DNA of 35,896 bases from Betaproteobacteria bacterium (lineage in GTDB: Bacteria > Pseudomonadota > Gammaproteobacteria > Burkholderiales > SG8-39), in NCBI GenBank assembly GCA_016868105.1, contig VGIA01000014.1:1-35896 (forward strand). Reading direction: 5' to 3'. Of the stretch, positions 16,212 through 25,227 are shown piece after piece; within the stretch, counting starts at the first letter, position 1, and every line of letters begins with the position of its first letter. Both the position numbers and the translations under genes were made by a program. The notes below the pieces were generated by a model, which was not told the DNA's origin, did not search any database, and saw only the letters and a program-made list of their open reading frames with translations.

Positions 16212-16741
16212 AGCTGATCGTCCTCGACCGCGACGGCACCATCAACCACGACAGCGACCAGTACATCAAGTCGCCCGCGGAATGGAAGCCGATCCCCGGC
16301 AGCCTGGAGGCGATCGCGCGCCTGACGCACGCGGGCTGGCGCGTGGTGGTCGCCACCAACCAGTCCGGCATTGCGCGCGGCCTGTTCGACATGTCGACGC
16401 TGAACGCGATCCACGCCCAGATGCACCTTGCGGTGGCGCTGGCCGGCGGCCGCATCGACGCGGTGTTCTTCTGCCCGCACGCCACCGACTCGAACTGCAA
16501 GTGCCGCAAGCCCAGGCCCGGGATGCTGCTGGAGATCGCCGAGCGCCTGAACACCGACCTTGCCGGCGTGCCGCTGGCGGGGGATTCGCTGCGCGACCTC
16601 GAGGCCGCCGCTGCGGTGGGCGCACGGCCGTTGCTGGTGCTCACCGGCAAGGGAAGGAAGACGCGCGCTGCCGGCGGGCTGCCGGCGGGCAGCGAGGTTT
16701 TCGACGACCTGGCGGGGATCGCGGCCCGGCTTGCTCCATGA
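16208..16741 (+). CDS. gmhB: D-glycero-beta-D-manno-heptose-1,7-bisphosphate 7-phosphatase
   Basis: HAD-family phosphatase in ADP-heptose synthesis for the LPS inner core. The 177 residues show DRDGT with nucleophile Asp7 and acid/base Asp9, the ATNQSG motif II (49-54) and a zinc-binding set CPH...CKC (Cys89, His91, Cys97, Cys99) that separates GmhB from other HAD proteins. AGDS and DLEAA motifs follow near 123-132. It begins with GTG overlapping the glyS stop and ends in an ATGA overlap with plsC. Strict assignment to the beta anomer (LPS) and not alpha (S-layer) follows from the class and from the adjacent LPS gene lptD; that part is inference. Confidence 0.93.
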   Translation: MKLIVLDRDGTINHDSDQYIKSPAEWKPIPGSLEAIARLTHAGWRVVVATNQSGIARGLFDMSTLNAIHAQMHLAVALAGGRIDAVFFCPHATDSNCKCRKPRPGMLLEIAERLNTDLAGVPLAGDSLRDLEAAAAVGARPLLVLTGKGRKTRAAGGLPAGSEVFDDLAGIAARLAP

Positions 16742-17454
16742 CCGCGCTGCGCTCTGCTTTCTTCTTCCTCTTTCTGGTCCTGCTCACGCCGCCCTACGCG
16801 CTGCTGGTGCTGCTGTGCGCACCGCTGCCGCGCCTGGCGCGCAGTCGGATCATCAGCGGCTGGACCCGCATCGTGCTCTGCGCGGCGCGGCCGCTGCTGG
16901 GCATCCGCTACCGCGTGGAAGGGGCGACGAACCTGCCGCGCGAGCCCGCGGTCGTGCTCTCCAAGCACCAGTCGGCCTATGAGACCCTGGCGTTTCAGGA
17001 GATCTTTCCGCCCCAGGTGCACGTGCTCAAGCGCGAGCTGTTGTGGATCCCGTTCTTCGGCTGGGGCCTCGCGCTCATGAGCCCGATCGCGATCGACCGC
17101 TCGCGCGGCATCCGCGCGCTGCGCGAGATCGCGCGCCGCGGCCGCATCCGCCTCGACCAGGGCTTCTGGGTGATCGTCTTTCCCGAAGGCACCCGCGTCG
17201 CCCCCGGCAAGCAAGGCCGCTACCAGCCCGGCGGTGCCTGGCTTGCGGTCCACGCCGGCGTGCCGGTGGTGCCGGTGGCGCACAACGCCGGGCTGGTCTG
17301 GCCGCGCTATGCGTTCGTGAAGTACCCGGGCACGGTCACGTTCCGCATCGGGCCGCAGATCCCGACCAGGGGCCGCGAACCGAACCAGGTGCTTGCGGAG
17401 GCCGAGGCCTGGATCGAGGCCCAGCAGCCCGAACTGTGCGCCGCCGCCTGCTAG
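16738..17454 (+). CDS. plsC: 1-acyl-sn-glycerol-3-phosphate acyltransferase (PlsC family)
   Basis: Inner-membrane enzyme that acylates lysophosphatidic acid to phosphatidic acid. The 238 residues begin with a hydrophobic segment (about 7-30) and contain the acyltransferase motifs. Motif I is KHQSAYE with His77 and Glu82 (H-x4-E instead of the usual H-x4-D), motif III is FPEGTR at 148-153, and motif IV (GVPVVPVAHNAG) is near 180. The H-x4-E variant is usual in one proteobacterial branch of the family. The start is fixed by the ATGA overlap with gmhB; the frame continues upstream without similarity. Gene order glyS-gmhB-plsC-gloA is a betaproteobacterial hallmark. Confidence 0.93.
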   Translation: MTALRSAFFFLFLVLLTPPYALLVLLCAPLPRLARSRIISGWTRIVLCAARPLLGIRYRVEGATNLPREPAVVLSKHQSAYETLAFQEIFPPQVHVLKRELLWIPFFGWGLALMSPIAIDRSRGIRALREIARRGRIRLDQGFWVIVFPEGTRVAPGKQGRYQPGGAWLAVHAGVPVVPVAHNAGLVWPRYAFVKYPGTVTFRIGPQIPTRGREPNQVLAEAEAWIEAQQPELCAAAC

Positions 17455-17511
17455 CGCAGCTGGAGCTGTTGACGCCGCCGGCGGCACCCTTCCCATGCTC
17501 TGAGGCACATG

Positions 17512-17895
17512 ATGAGAATCCTGCACACCATGCTGCGCGTCGGCGACCTGCCGCGCTCGATCAAGTTCTACACCGAGGTCCTGGGCATGAAGCTCTTGCG
17601 CAGCACCGAGCGGCCCGAGCAGAGCTACTCGCTCGCCTTCGTCGGCTACGAGGACGAGTCCCGCGGCTCGGTGCTGGAGCTCACCTACAACTACGGCGTC
17701 GACCGGTACGACATGGGCGGCGCTTTCGGCCACATCGCCATCGAGGTCAGGGACGCGGCGCAGGCCTGCGACAAGGTGAGGCGCAACGGCGGCACGGTCA
17801 CCCGAGAGGCCGGGCCGGTGAAGGGCGGCAGCACCGTGATCGCCTTCGTCGCCGATCCTGACGGCTACAAGATCGAGTTCATCGAGCGCAAATAG
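17512..17895 (+). CDS. gloA: Glyoxalase I (lactoylglutathione lyase)
   Basis: Isomerises the methylglyoxal-glutathione hemithioacetal to S-lactoylglutathione. The protein is 127 residues and closely resembles E. coli GloA across its length, so it should be the Ni2+-dependent, short type. Metal ligands are visible: His5 (ILHTML), Glu56 (SVLELTYN), His74 (FGHIAIEV) and Glu122 (YKIEFIE). Two adjacent ATGs exist at 17509 and 17512; I chose the second because GAGG (17502-17505) is then spaced 6 bases away and the start matches MR.LHTML of the family. Its 3' end overlaps the convergent rsmA by 17 bases, so there is no room for a terminator. Confidence 0.96.
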   Translation: MRILHTMLRVGDLPRSIKFYTEVLGMKLLRSTERPEQSYSLAFVGYEDESRGSVLELTYNYGVDRYDMGGAFGHIAIEVRDAAQACDKVRRNGGTVTREAGPVKGGSTVIAFVADPDGYKIEFIERK

Positions 17896-18628
17896 CCGCG
17901 ACGCGGATGTAGTCCTGCGGCGAGAGGTTTTCGGGCCGCAGCCCCGGGTCCAGTTCGAGCGCCGCGAACTGCTGCGGCGCCAGACCGAGCGCGTTGCGCA
18001 GCGTCTTGCGGCGCGCGCTGAAGGCCTTGCGCACCACGGCGGCGAAATTCCCCGGCAGCTCGACAGCGGCGAGCGGCACCAGGCGCACCACGGCCGACTC
18101 GACCTTGGGCGGCGGGCGGAAGGCCCCCGCCGGGACCGTGAACAGCTTGCGCATCGCGAAACGCGTCTGCAGCATCACCGACAGCCGGCCGTACTGCGGC
18201 GTCGAGGGCGCGGCGACCATGCGGTCCACCACTTCCCGCTGCAGCATGAAGTGGAAATCCCGGAAGCGGGCGGCGCTCCCGCACAGGTGGAACAGGATCG
18301 GCGTCGAGATGTTGTAGGGCAGGTTGCCGACGATGCGCGCGCCTTCGGGCAGCGCGCTGAAGTCGAACTCAAGCGCATCGGCCCGATGCAGGCGCAGGCG
18401 ATCCTTGGTGAACTCCGCCTCCAGCGCTTCGGCGAGGTCGCGGTCGATCTCGATCGCGGTCAGCCGGCCGACCTTCTCGAGCAGGCCGCGCGTGAGCGCG
18501 CCCTCGCCCGGCCCGATCTCCACCAGGAGGTCGTCCGGCTTCGGCTCGAGCGCGGCCACGATCCGCGCCAGCACCCCTTGGTCGTGCAGAAAATGCTGCC
18601 CGAAGCGCTTCCTCGGGCGCTGCCGCAT
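17879..18628 (-). CDS. rsmA: 16S rRNA (adenine1518/1519-N6)-dimethyltransferase
   Basis: KsgA: dimethylates the two adjacent adenines in the 3'-terminal hairpin of 16S rRNA as a late check on 30S assembly. It has 249 residues. The SAM-binding region contains FGQHFL (9-14), [10 protein letters not shown] (about 37-46) and the catalytic NLPYNIS (about 103-109). Loss of this gene confers kasugamycin resistance. The ATG at 18626-18628 overlaps the surA stop by one base (TGATG), giving tight coupling; the frame remains open upstream inside surA but carries no similarity. Order lptD-surA-(pdxA)-rsmA matches enterobacteria, except that pdxA is absent and apaG is elsewhere (4204). Confidence 0.97.
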   Translation of the reverse strand: MRQRPRKRFGQHFLHDQGVLARIVAALEPKPDDLLVEIGPGEGALTRGLLEKVGRLTAIEIDRDLAEALEAEFTKDRLRLHRADALEFDFSALPEGARIVGNLPYNISTPILFHLCGSAARFRDFHFMLQREVVDRMVAAPSTPQYGRLSVMLQTRFAMRKLFTVPAGAFRPPPKVESAVVRLVPLAAVELPGNFAAVVRKAFSARRKTLRNALGLAPQQFAALELDPGLRPENLSPQDYIRVAAICAR

Positions 18629-19920
18629 CAGAACTGCTCGAGGCGGATTTCGACGTAGGCGCGGTCGCGCAGCTGGCGCAGCCATTCCTGGTAGGCCTCG
18701 TCGGCCTTGCGCTCGCGCAGCACCTGCCGCGCCTGCATGCGCTGTCGCTCCGCTGTCAGCCCGGCGCTGCGCCGCTCCAGCACCTGGATCAGGTGCCAGC
18801 CGAAGGCGGTCTTCACCGGCTGGCTGACTTCCCCTGGCTGCAGTTCGGCCATGGCGCGCTCGAACTCCGGCACGGTGTCGCCGGGAAATACCCACTCCAG
18901 GCTGCCGCCGAGCGAGGCGCTGCCGTCCTCGGAGTGCTGGCGCGCGAGTTCGGCGAAATCCTGCTTGCCGATGACCAGGCGCTCGCGCAGATCGGCGAGC
19001 TTGCGCCGGGCGTCGGCCTCCGCCACCACTTCGCTGGCGCGGACCAGGATGTGCCGCACGCGCGTCTGCGTGACCGGCGCCTCGCCGCCGGCGTTGCGGC
19101 TATCGATCAGCTTGAGGACGTGGAAGCCGGCCGGGCTGCGCAGCACTTCGCTCACCGCCCCCGGGCGCAGCGCCTTGAGCGCGCGGCTGAACAGTTCCGG
19201 CAGCCGGTCCTCCGCGCGCCAGCCCATGGCGCCGCCCTGCAAGGCATCGGCGCCGTCGGAGTAGCTGGCGGCGATCCTGGCGAAATCGCCCCCTGCGAGC
19301 GCCTCGGCCCTGGCCTTGTCGGCCTTGGCGCGCGCCTGTTCGATGCGTTCCGGCGCGGCCTGCTCCGGCAGCCGCACCAGGAGGTGCGCGAAATTGAACT
19401 CGCCGCCGCGACCGGCGCTGCCCTTGCTGTCCTCCAGATACAGGTCGATCTCGGTCTCGTTGACCTCGATGCGCTCGTCCACCTCGCGCTCGCGCAGCCG
19501 CGTCAGCATGATCTGGGCACGCACCTCCTCGCGGAAGCGCTCGAAATTGACCCCGTCGCGCTCCAGCGCGCGGCGGAAATCGGCCAGCGCAAGGTTGTTG
19601 CTCTGCGCCACGCGCTCGAGGCTGCGGTCCAGTTGCACCTCGTCGACGCGGATGCCGTTGTCCTGCGCCAGCTGCAGCTGCGCCTTCTCGAGAATCAGGC
19701 GCTCCAGCAGCTGGCCTTCGAGCAGCGCCGGCTCGGGCAGCGGCGTGCCCTGGCGGCGCAGCTGGCGCTCGGTGGACTCGCGCCGCTCGCGCAGCTCGGA
19801 ATAGGTCACCACCTCGCGGTTGACCACCGCCACGATGCGGTCCACCAGGGACACCGGCTGGGCGTGCGCGGGCAGCGCAGCCAGCAGCCCCAGGGCCGCG
19901 GTCAGGATCAGTCTGGGCAT
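18628..19920 (-). CDS. surA: Periplasmic chaperone / peptidyl-prolyl isomerase SurA
   Basis: Escorts unfolded outer-membrane proteins through the periplasm to the Bam complex; LptD and porins are the best-known clients, and both are encoded in this window. The 430 residues comprise a signal peptide (1-20, ending AHA), the N-terminal chaperone module (DRIVAVVNREVVTYSEL, about 27-43), two parvulin domains (FAHLLVRLP...GFHVLKLID at about 175-275, and VRHILVRASE...GWHLIQVLERR at about 290-390) and a C-terminal helix. The spacing from lptD is only 10 bases. No truncation is seen. Confidence 0.97.
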   Translation of the reverse strand: MPRLILTAALGLLAALPAHAQPVSLVDRIVAVVNREVVTYSELRERRESTERQLRRQGTPLPEPALLEGQLLERLILEKAQLQLAQDNGIRVDEVQLDRSLERVAQSNNLALADFRRALERDGVNFERFREEVRAQIMLTRLREREVDERIEVNETEIDLYLEDSKGSAGRGGEFNFAHLLVRLPEQAAPERIEQARAKADKARAEALAGGDFARIAASYSDGADALQGGAMGWRAEDRLPELFSRALKALRPGAVSEVLRSPAGFHVLKLIDSRNAGGEAPVTQTRVRHILVRASEVVAEADARRKLADLRERLVIGKQDFAELARQHSEDGSASLGGSLEWVFPGDTVPEFERAMAELQPGEVSQPVKTAFGWHLIQVLERRSAGLTAERQRMQARQVLRERKADEAYQEWLRQLRDRAYVEIRLEQF

Positions 19921-19930
19921 TGCGCGCCTC

Positions 19931-22186
19931 CTAGAACACCTGCTCGAACGGCAGGCGCGGCCGCAGGCTCGGCGGCACCAGCGCCGCGCTGCCCGGGTTG
20001 GTGACGGCGTAGCCCGGCACCTGGCGCTTGAGCAGGCTGAGGGTCTCGTCCGTGCCGACGCGGCCCAGGCCGTTCAGCTCCAGTTGAAAGAACAGCGTGG
20101 TGGCCGTGGTCTGGGACGCCGCCCGCAGGCGCAAGAACGCCGCGCGGAACACCCAGCAGCCGCCGTTGTACTCCAGCCCGCCCAGCCCTTCCAGCATGCG
20201 GTTGTCGCGGAACGAATAGTTGTGGCGCCCGATGGCATACCATCCCGGTAGGACCGGCCATTGGCCGGAAAGATCCACCTGGCGCAGCAGGTCGCGATTG
20301 AAACGGTAGCTGGCATTGAGAACCTTGGCGATCTCCGGCGAGTAGCGCAGCTGGGCGCCGTAGCGCTCGGTACGGTTCTCGCGCGCGGCGTAGCGCACCG
20401 TGCCATCGAAGCTCCAGTCGCGCAGGAAGCGCCCGCCCAGCGAGGCGATGATGTCCGACGAATCCACGCTGCGCAGCGGCGTGGCGTCGTTCAGCGCCAC
20501 GCGCTCGTTCCTGGAGTAGTGGCGCTGGCCGATGGTGGCGCGGAACAGCTCCTGCCCCGCGTTGTTCAGCATCCTCGAGGTCAGCGCCAGGGTGACCTGG
20601 TTGGTGTCGCCGAAGCGGTCGCCGCCGGCGAACCGGTTCTCGCTGAACAGGCTGGAGTAGTTGAAGTCCGCCAAGGCGGTGTCGAACAGGGGTATCTGGT
20701 CCTGCCCCCGGTAAGGCACCCACAGGTAATAGGCGCGCGGCTCCAGCGTCTGCGTCAGCTTGTCGCCGAACAGCCTCGCCTCGCGCTCGAAGATCAGGCC
20801 GGTGTCGGCCGACAGCCACGGGATGCTGACCGTCTGGCGCGAAGGCTGGCCCGCGGCGGTGCGCGACAGGTCGTAGTTCGCCGTGCGCAGGCCGACCTTG
20901 GGCGTGAGGAAGTAGCCCGGGGCGAGGACCGGCACCGCCACCGTCGGGTTGAAGGACAGCCGCGACCCCTCCACCCGCGTCGGATGGGCGAAGCGCACGT
21001 ACTCGCCCGGCACGCTGAGGTCGAACAGCCCGCCCAGGCCGTAGCGCGCGGCGCCGAAGCTGATCTGGGGCAGGCGGTCATAGGGCGCGACGATCGGCGC
21101 CAGCGGATCCTGCAGCGTCTGGAATCGCTGCACCCGGCCCCCGAGGTGCAGCTGCACGTCGCGCCACAGGCGATTGTAGTTGAGCACGCCCTCGCGCTGC
21201 AGGGTGGCCTGCGAGACGGTGCCTACCTGGGAAGCGAAGTCGACGAAGTACAGGTTGTCGCTCACCTTGTTGAGGTCCAGGCGCCCGTTCAGGTTCGGCG
21301 TCAGGCGGTGCTGGTGCTGCAGCGAGAACCCGCTGCGCCGGGGCCTCGGCTCCCGGTCCTCGGCCATGTATTCGAGGCGCGCCTGGCCGGTGTAGTCGCG
21401 GTCGAGGTAGCGCAGCCGCGACTTCAACTGCTCGCCGAGCTTGCTCATGTGCACCGGGGTCAGCGTCAGGTCGTACTCGGGGGCGATGTTCCAGTAGAAC
21501 GGCACGCCGAGTTCCAGCCCGCGACGCGTGGACTGCGAATAGTAGGGCGTCAGGAAACCGGACTTGCGCCGGTTCTCGAGCGGAAAACTGGCGAAGGGCA
21601 AGGCAAAGATGGTGGTGTCCAGGAAGCGCAGCCGCATGTCGCGCGCCTTGCCCTGCCCGGCGTCGTAGTCGAGCTCGAGTTCGCCCGCCTCGATGCGCCA
21701 GCCCTCCTTGCCCGGGGCGCAGCTGGTGTAGTGCGCCCGGTGCAGCAGCAGGCGGTTGCGGCCCAAGAACTCGAGCCGTTCGGCGCCGCCGCGGGCGGTC
21801 TGGTCGCGGTTGATAATGAAGCTGGGCTGCTCGAAAACCCCGGTGCCGCTGCCCGGGTCGTAACGCAGGCGCGGACCGAAGTAGCGCTCCGGACCGCGCT
21901 CCAGGCGCACCCCGCCCTCGGCCTCGATGCGGCCGGATTCCTGGTTGTAGCGCAGGAAATCGCTGAAGACGTTGACATCGTCGCGCTTGAGCTCGACCTT
22001 GCCGCGCGCGCTCACCTCCAGCTCGGAGATGCCGTCGATCTTCTCCGCATCGATGGTGGTGGGACCCTTCGGCGCCGCCGCCGCGGGCTTGGGTGCGGGC
22101 GCGGCCGCGGGAGCCTGCGCCCAGGCCGCTTGCGCCCCGAGAGCAAGGATTAGCAGCGCGGCGAGGCGCGCTGGAAGGTGCTGCAT
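19931..22186 (-). CDS. lptD: LPS-assembly protein LptD
   Basis: Outer-membrane translocon that, with the lipoprotein LptE, inserts LPS into the outer leaflet. The 751-residue product has a signal peptide (1-24, ending AWA/Q), an N-terminal OstA beta-jellyroll domain (about 45-190) and a C-terminal 26-strand barrel. The mature protein contains exactly two cysteines, Cys156 and Cys677, one in each domain. In E. coli four cysteines form two interdomain disulfides, of which at least one is needed; here only one such bond is possible. The ATG at 22184-22186 is chosen because it gives a proper signal peptide; an upstream ATG adds MCHFSLL-type residues and is unlikely. It diverges from amgK with 61 bases between. 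Confidence 0.96.
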   Translation of the reverse strand: MQHLPARLAALLILALGAQAAWAQAPAAAPAPKPAAAAPKGPTTIDAEKIDGISELEVSARGKVELKRDDVNVFSDFLRYNQESGRIEAEGGVRLERGPERYFGPRLRYDPGSGTGVFEQPSFIINRDQTARGGAERLEFLGRNRLLLHRAHYTSCAPGKEGWRIEAGELELDYDAGQGKARDMRLRFLDTTIFALPFASFPLENRRKSGFLTPYYSQSTRRGLELGVPFYWNIAPEYDLTLTPVHMSKLGEQLKSRLRYLDRDYTGQARLEYMAEDREPRPRRSGFSLQHQHRLTPNLNGRLDLNKVSDNLYFVDFASQVGTVSQATLQREGVLNYNRLWRDVQLHLGGRVQRFQTLQDPLAPIVAPYDRLPQISFGAARYGLGGLFDLSVPGEYVRFAHPTRVEGSRLSFNPTVAVPVLAPGYFLTPKVGLRTANYDLSRTAAGQPSRQTVSIPWLSADTGLIFEREARLFGDKLTQTLEPRAYYLWVPYRGQDQIPLFDTALADFNYSSLFSENRFAGGDRFGDTNQVTLALTSRMLNNAGQELFRATIGQRHYSRNERVALNDATPLRSVDSSDIIASLGGRFLRDWSFDGTVRYAARENRTERYGAQLRYSPEIAKVLNASYRFNRDLLRQVDLSGQWPVLPGWYAIGRHNYSFRDNRMLEGLGGLEYNGGCWVFRAAFLRLRAASQTTATTLFFQLELNGLGRVGTDETLSLLKRQVPGYAVTNPGSAALVPPSLRPRLPFEQVF

Positions 22187-22226
22187 CGGCGGTGTTTCGG
22201 GATGGAAACGCAGGAGCGAAAAGTGG

Positions 22227-22232
22227 CACAAT
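22227..22232 (+). promoter_or_regulatory. Putative -10 box for amgK
   Basis: CACAAT, 15 bases before the amgK ATG, in the 61-base divergent gap with lptD. A start site 6-7 bases downstream leaves a leader of about 9 bases. No convincing -35 is visible. Confidence 0.3.
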
Positions 22233-22247
22233 TCGGCGCATTCCGCA

Positions 22248-23228
22248 ATGGATTCCAGACTCGCCGCGCTGGAGCGCTGGGTTGCCGCGCAGCTAAGCGG
22301 CGCCCCCTTTACGCTCGCGCCCGCCTCGGCGGATGCCAGCTCCCGGCGCTATTTCCGCGCCAGCCTGCACTCCGGTGCCAGCTATGTCGTGATGGACGCG
22401 CCGCCGGCCACCGAGGATTGCGTCCCGTTCGTGCGCATTGCCGGCCTGCTGCGCGCCGCGGGGGTCCACGCCCCCGAAGTCATCGCCCAGGACCTCGCCC
22501 AGGGCTTCCTGCTGCTCACCGATCTTGGCCGCGAAACCTATCTGGACGCACTGCGCCGGGACGCCGGCGCGCGCGCGCCGGCGCTGTTCCGGGACGCCAT
22601 CGACGCCCTGCTGCGCTGGCAGCTGGCGACGCGACCTCGGGTGCTGCCGCCTTACGACGAGGCTCTGCTGCGGCGGGAGATGGGGCTGTTTAGGCCGTGG
22701 TACGCGGCGCGGCATCTCGGCAAGCCGCTGTCGCCCGCCCAGGGGCAGGCAATGTCGCTGGTCGAGGATGAACTGCTGCGCTCGGCCCTGGCGCAGGGGC
22801 GCGTCTATGTCCATCGCGACTACATGCCGCGCAACCTCATGGTCGCGACCCCCAATCCCGGCGTGCTCGACTTCCAGGACGCGGTGGAGGGGCCGGTCAG
22901 CTACGACATGGTCTCGCTGCTGCGCGACGCCTTCGTCAGCTGGGACGAGGAGCAGGTCCTCGACTGGACGGCGCGCTACTGGGAACGCGCCAGGAAGGCC
23001 GGGCTGCCGGTGGCCGCGGACTTCGCCGAGTTCTGGCGCGGCTTCGAGTGGATGGGGCTGCAGCGTCACCTCAAGGTTCTGGGCATCTTCGCCCGCCTCG
23101 CCTACCGCGACGGCAAGCCGGCCTACCTGGAGGACAGGCCGCGCTTCCTGGGCTACGCGCGCGCCGTGGCGCAGCGCTACGGCGCGCTGGCACCGCTGGC
23201 CAAGCTGCTGGACGAACTGCAGTCATGA
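22248..23228 (+). CDS. amgK: N-acetylmuramate/N-acetylglucosamine 1-kinase AmgK
   Basis: Anomeric sugar kinase of the peptidoglycan recycling shortcut: it phosphorylates MurNAc (and GlcNAc) at C1. The 326 residues belong to the aminoglycoside-phosphotransferase fold, with the catalytic loop VYVHRDYMPRNLM (Asp191, Asn196) and the metal-binding VLDFQDAVEGP (Asp208, Asp211). The adjacent murU gene, overlapping by four bases, fixes the assignment among kinase relatives. In Pseudomonas this pair bypasses fosfomycin-sensitive MurA. It is divergent from lptD, as in Pseudomonas. Start ATG 22248 (MDSRLAALERWV); a frame upstream is open but lies across the lptD start. Confidence 0.92.
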   Translation: MDSRLAALERWVAAQLSGAPFTLAPASADASSRRYFRASLHSGASYVVMDAPPATEDCVPFVRIAGLLRAAGVHAPEVIAQDLAQGFLLLTDLGRETYLDALRRDAGARAPALFRDAIDALLRWQLATRPRVLPPYDEALLRREMGLFRPWYAARHLGKPLSPAQGQAMSLVEDELLRSALAQGRVYVHRDYMPRNLMVATPNPGVLDFQDAVEGPVSYDMVSLLRDAFVSWDEEQVLDWTARYWERARKAGLPVAADFAEFWRGFEWMGLQRHLKVLGIFARLAYRDGKPAYLEDRPRFLGYARAVAQRYGALAPLAKLLDELQS

Positions 23229-23911
23229 AAGCGATGCTGCTGGCCGCGGGTCGCGGCGAACGCATGCGCCCGCTGACCGACGCCGTGCCCAAGCCGCTGC
23301 TCGAAGCCGGCGGCAAGCCGCTGCTCGCCTGGCACCTCGAGCGCCTGGCGGCCGCCGGATTGCGCGAGGTGGTGATCAACGTTTCCTGGCTGGGCGAGCG
23401 CATTGTCGAGCGCTTCGGCAACGGCGCGGAATTCGGACTCGCCATCGCCTGGTCCCGAGAGGCCCCGGCGCCGCTGGAGACCGCCGGCGGCATCGCCACG
23501 GCGCTGCCGCTGCTGGGCGAGGCGCCGTTCGTGTTGATCAATTCCGACGTCTACAGCGATTTCGACCTTGCCAGGCTGGCCTCGCTGCGCCTCGGGGATG
23601 CGCACGCGCACCTGGTGCTGGTCCCCAACCCGGAGCACCATCCCCGCGGCGATTTCTCCCTGCTCCGGGGCAGCGTCGGGCAAGAGGGCGCGCCGCGCTA
23701 CACTTACGCGGGCATTGCGCTGCTCTCGCCGCGGATCGTGGCGGGCGTGGCCGCAGGCACCAAGGCGCCGCTGGGCCCGCTGCTGCACCGGGCGGCTGCC
23801 GAAGGCCGCGCGCGGGGCGAACTGCACGCGGGCTACTGGTGCGATGTCGGCACCCCGCAGCGGCTCGCCGCACTCGATGCGAAGCTCAGGAAAAGGAACA
23901 CCGCACCATGA
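23225..23911 (+). CDS. murU: N-acetylmuramate alpha-1-phosphate uridylyltransferase MurU
   Basis: Converts MurNAc-1-phosphate and UTP to UDP-MurNAc, returning recycled murein sugar to wall synthesis. The 228-residue protein has a nucleotidyltransferase signature at its N-terminus: LLAAGRGERMRPLT (residues 5-18) and PKPLLEAGGKPLL, then INSDVYSD with the metal-binding Asp (near 105) and a C-terminal YWCDVGTPQRL block. It is the short type without an acyltransferase repeat, unlike GlmU. ATGA overlaps with amgK upstream and pepP downstream indicate one transcript. Confidence 0.93.
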   Translation: MKAMLLAAGRGERMRPLTDAVPKPLLEAGGKPLLAWHLERLAAAGLREVVINVSWLGERIVERFGNGAEFGLAIAWSREAPAPLETAGGIATALPLLGEAPFVLINSDVYSDFDLARLASLRLGDAHAHLVLVPNPEHHPRGDFSLLRGSVGQEGAPRYTYAGIALLSPRIVAGVAAGTKAPLGPLLHRAAAEGRARGELHAGYWCDVGTPQRLAALDAKLRKRNTAP

Positions 23912-25227
23912 AACCCGAGGACATCCAGGCTTCGATCTACGGCGGCCGCCGCGCCCGGCTCGCCGCGGCCATGCGGGAAGGCCTCGCCGTGATTCCGACC
24001 TCGCCGGAGCGGATCCGCAACCGCGACACCCATTTCCCCTACCGCTTCGACAGCCATTTCTACTACCTGAGCGGATTCCCCGAGCCCGAGGCGGTGCTGG
24101 TGCTGGTGGCCGGCGCCCAGCCCAGGAGCCTGCTGTTCTGCCGCGAGCGCAACGAGGAGCGCGAGATCTGGGACGGCGTGCGCTTTGGCCCGCAGCACGC
24201 CCGCGAGCGCTTCGGCTTCGACCAGGCGCATTCGATCGCTGCGCTGGACGAGGCGATGCCCAAGCTGCTCGCCGACCAGCCCGTCCTGCACACCCCGCTT
24301 GGCGCGGACCCCGCCTGGGACGGCCGCGTCATGCAATGGCTGAACGCGGTGCGCGCGCAGTCGCGCGCCGGCGTCGCCGCGCCCGAGCGCGTGCACGACG
24401 TGCGCGCGCTGGTGGACGAGTTGCGGCTGGTGAAGGATGCGCACGAACTGGGGGTGATGCGCCGCGCCGCGGCCATCAGCGCCGGCGCCCACCGCCGCGC
24501 CATGGCCCTCGCCCGTCCCGGGGGCACCGAGTACCAGCTCGAGGCCGAGCTGCTGCACGAGTTCCGCCGCCACGGCGCCCAGTTCCCCGCCTACTGGCCG
24601 ATCGTGGCCGGCGGCGCCAATGCCTGCGTGCTGCACTATGTCGCCAACGCCGCGCCGCTGGCCGAGGGCGACCTGCTGCTGATCGACGCCGGCTGCGAAC
24701 TGGACGGCTACGCCTCCGATATCACGCGCACCTTTCCCGTCGGGCGCGCGTTCAGCGCGCCGCAACGGGAACTCTACGAGCTGGTGCTCGCCGCCCAGGC
24801 GGCGGCCATCGCCGCGGTGAGCGCCGGTCGCCGCTGGAACGAGCCCCATGAGGCCGCGGTGCGCGTGCTCGCGCAGGGCCTGCTGGAGCTCAAGCTGCTC
24901 CAGGGCAGCCTGGGCGAAGTGCTGGAGCAGGAGACCTACAAGCGCTTCTACATGCACCGCACCGGGCACTGGCTCGGCCTGGACGTGCACGATGCCGGCG
25001 AGTACAAGCGCGCCGGCGCCTGGCGCACGCTCCTCCCGGGCATGGTGCTCACGGTCGAGCCGGGGCTTTACATCCGCGCTGCGCAGGATATCCCCGAGCG
25101 CTACCGCAACATCGGCATCCGCATCGAGGACGACGTCGCGGTGAGCGCCGAGGGCTGCGAGGTGCTCACGGCGGCAGCGCCCAAGTCGGTGCAGGACATC
25201 GAGGCCATCAAGCGTGACCAAGGCTGA
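23908..25227 (+). CDS. pepP: Xaa-Pro aminopeptidase
   Basis: Dimanganese aminopeptidase P that removes N-terminal residues preceding proline. The 439 residues (E. coli 441) contain an N-terminal creatinase-like domain (1-170) and a pita-bread catalytic domain with all five ligands: Asp260 and Asp271 (LLIDAGCELDGYASDITRTF), His354 (RTGHWLGLDVHD), Glu384 (LTVEPGLYI) and Glu407 (GIRIEDDV). Translation starts at the ATGA overlap with murU. It overlaps ubiH by 14 bases. The pepP-ubiH pairing is old and shared with enterobacteria. Confidence 0.97.
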   Translation: MKPEDIQASIYGGRRARLAAAMREGLAVIPTSPERIRNRDTHFPYRFDSHFYYLSGFPEPEAVLVLVAGAQPRSLLFCRERNEEREIWDGVRFGPQHARERFGFDQAHSIAALDEAMPKLLADQPVLHTPLGADPAWDGRVMQWLNAVRAQSRAGVAAPERVHDVRALVDELRLVKDAHELGVMRRAAAISAGAHRRAMALARPGGTEYQLEAELLHEFRRHGAQFPAYWPIVAGGANACVLHYVANAAPLAEGDLLLIDAGCELDGYASDITRTFPVGRAFSAPQRELYELVLAAQAAAIAAVSAGRRWNEPHEAAVRVLAQGLLELKLLQGSLGEVLEQETYKRFYMHRTGHWLGLDVHDAGEYKRAGAWRTLLPGMVLTVEPGLYIRAAQDIPERYRNIGIRIEDDVAVSAEGCEVLTAAAPKSVQDIEAIKRDQG

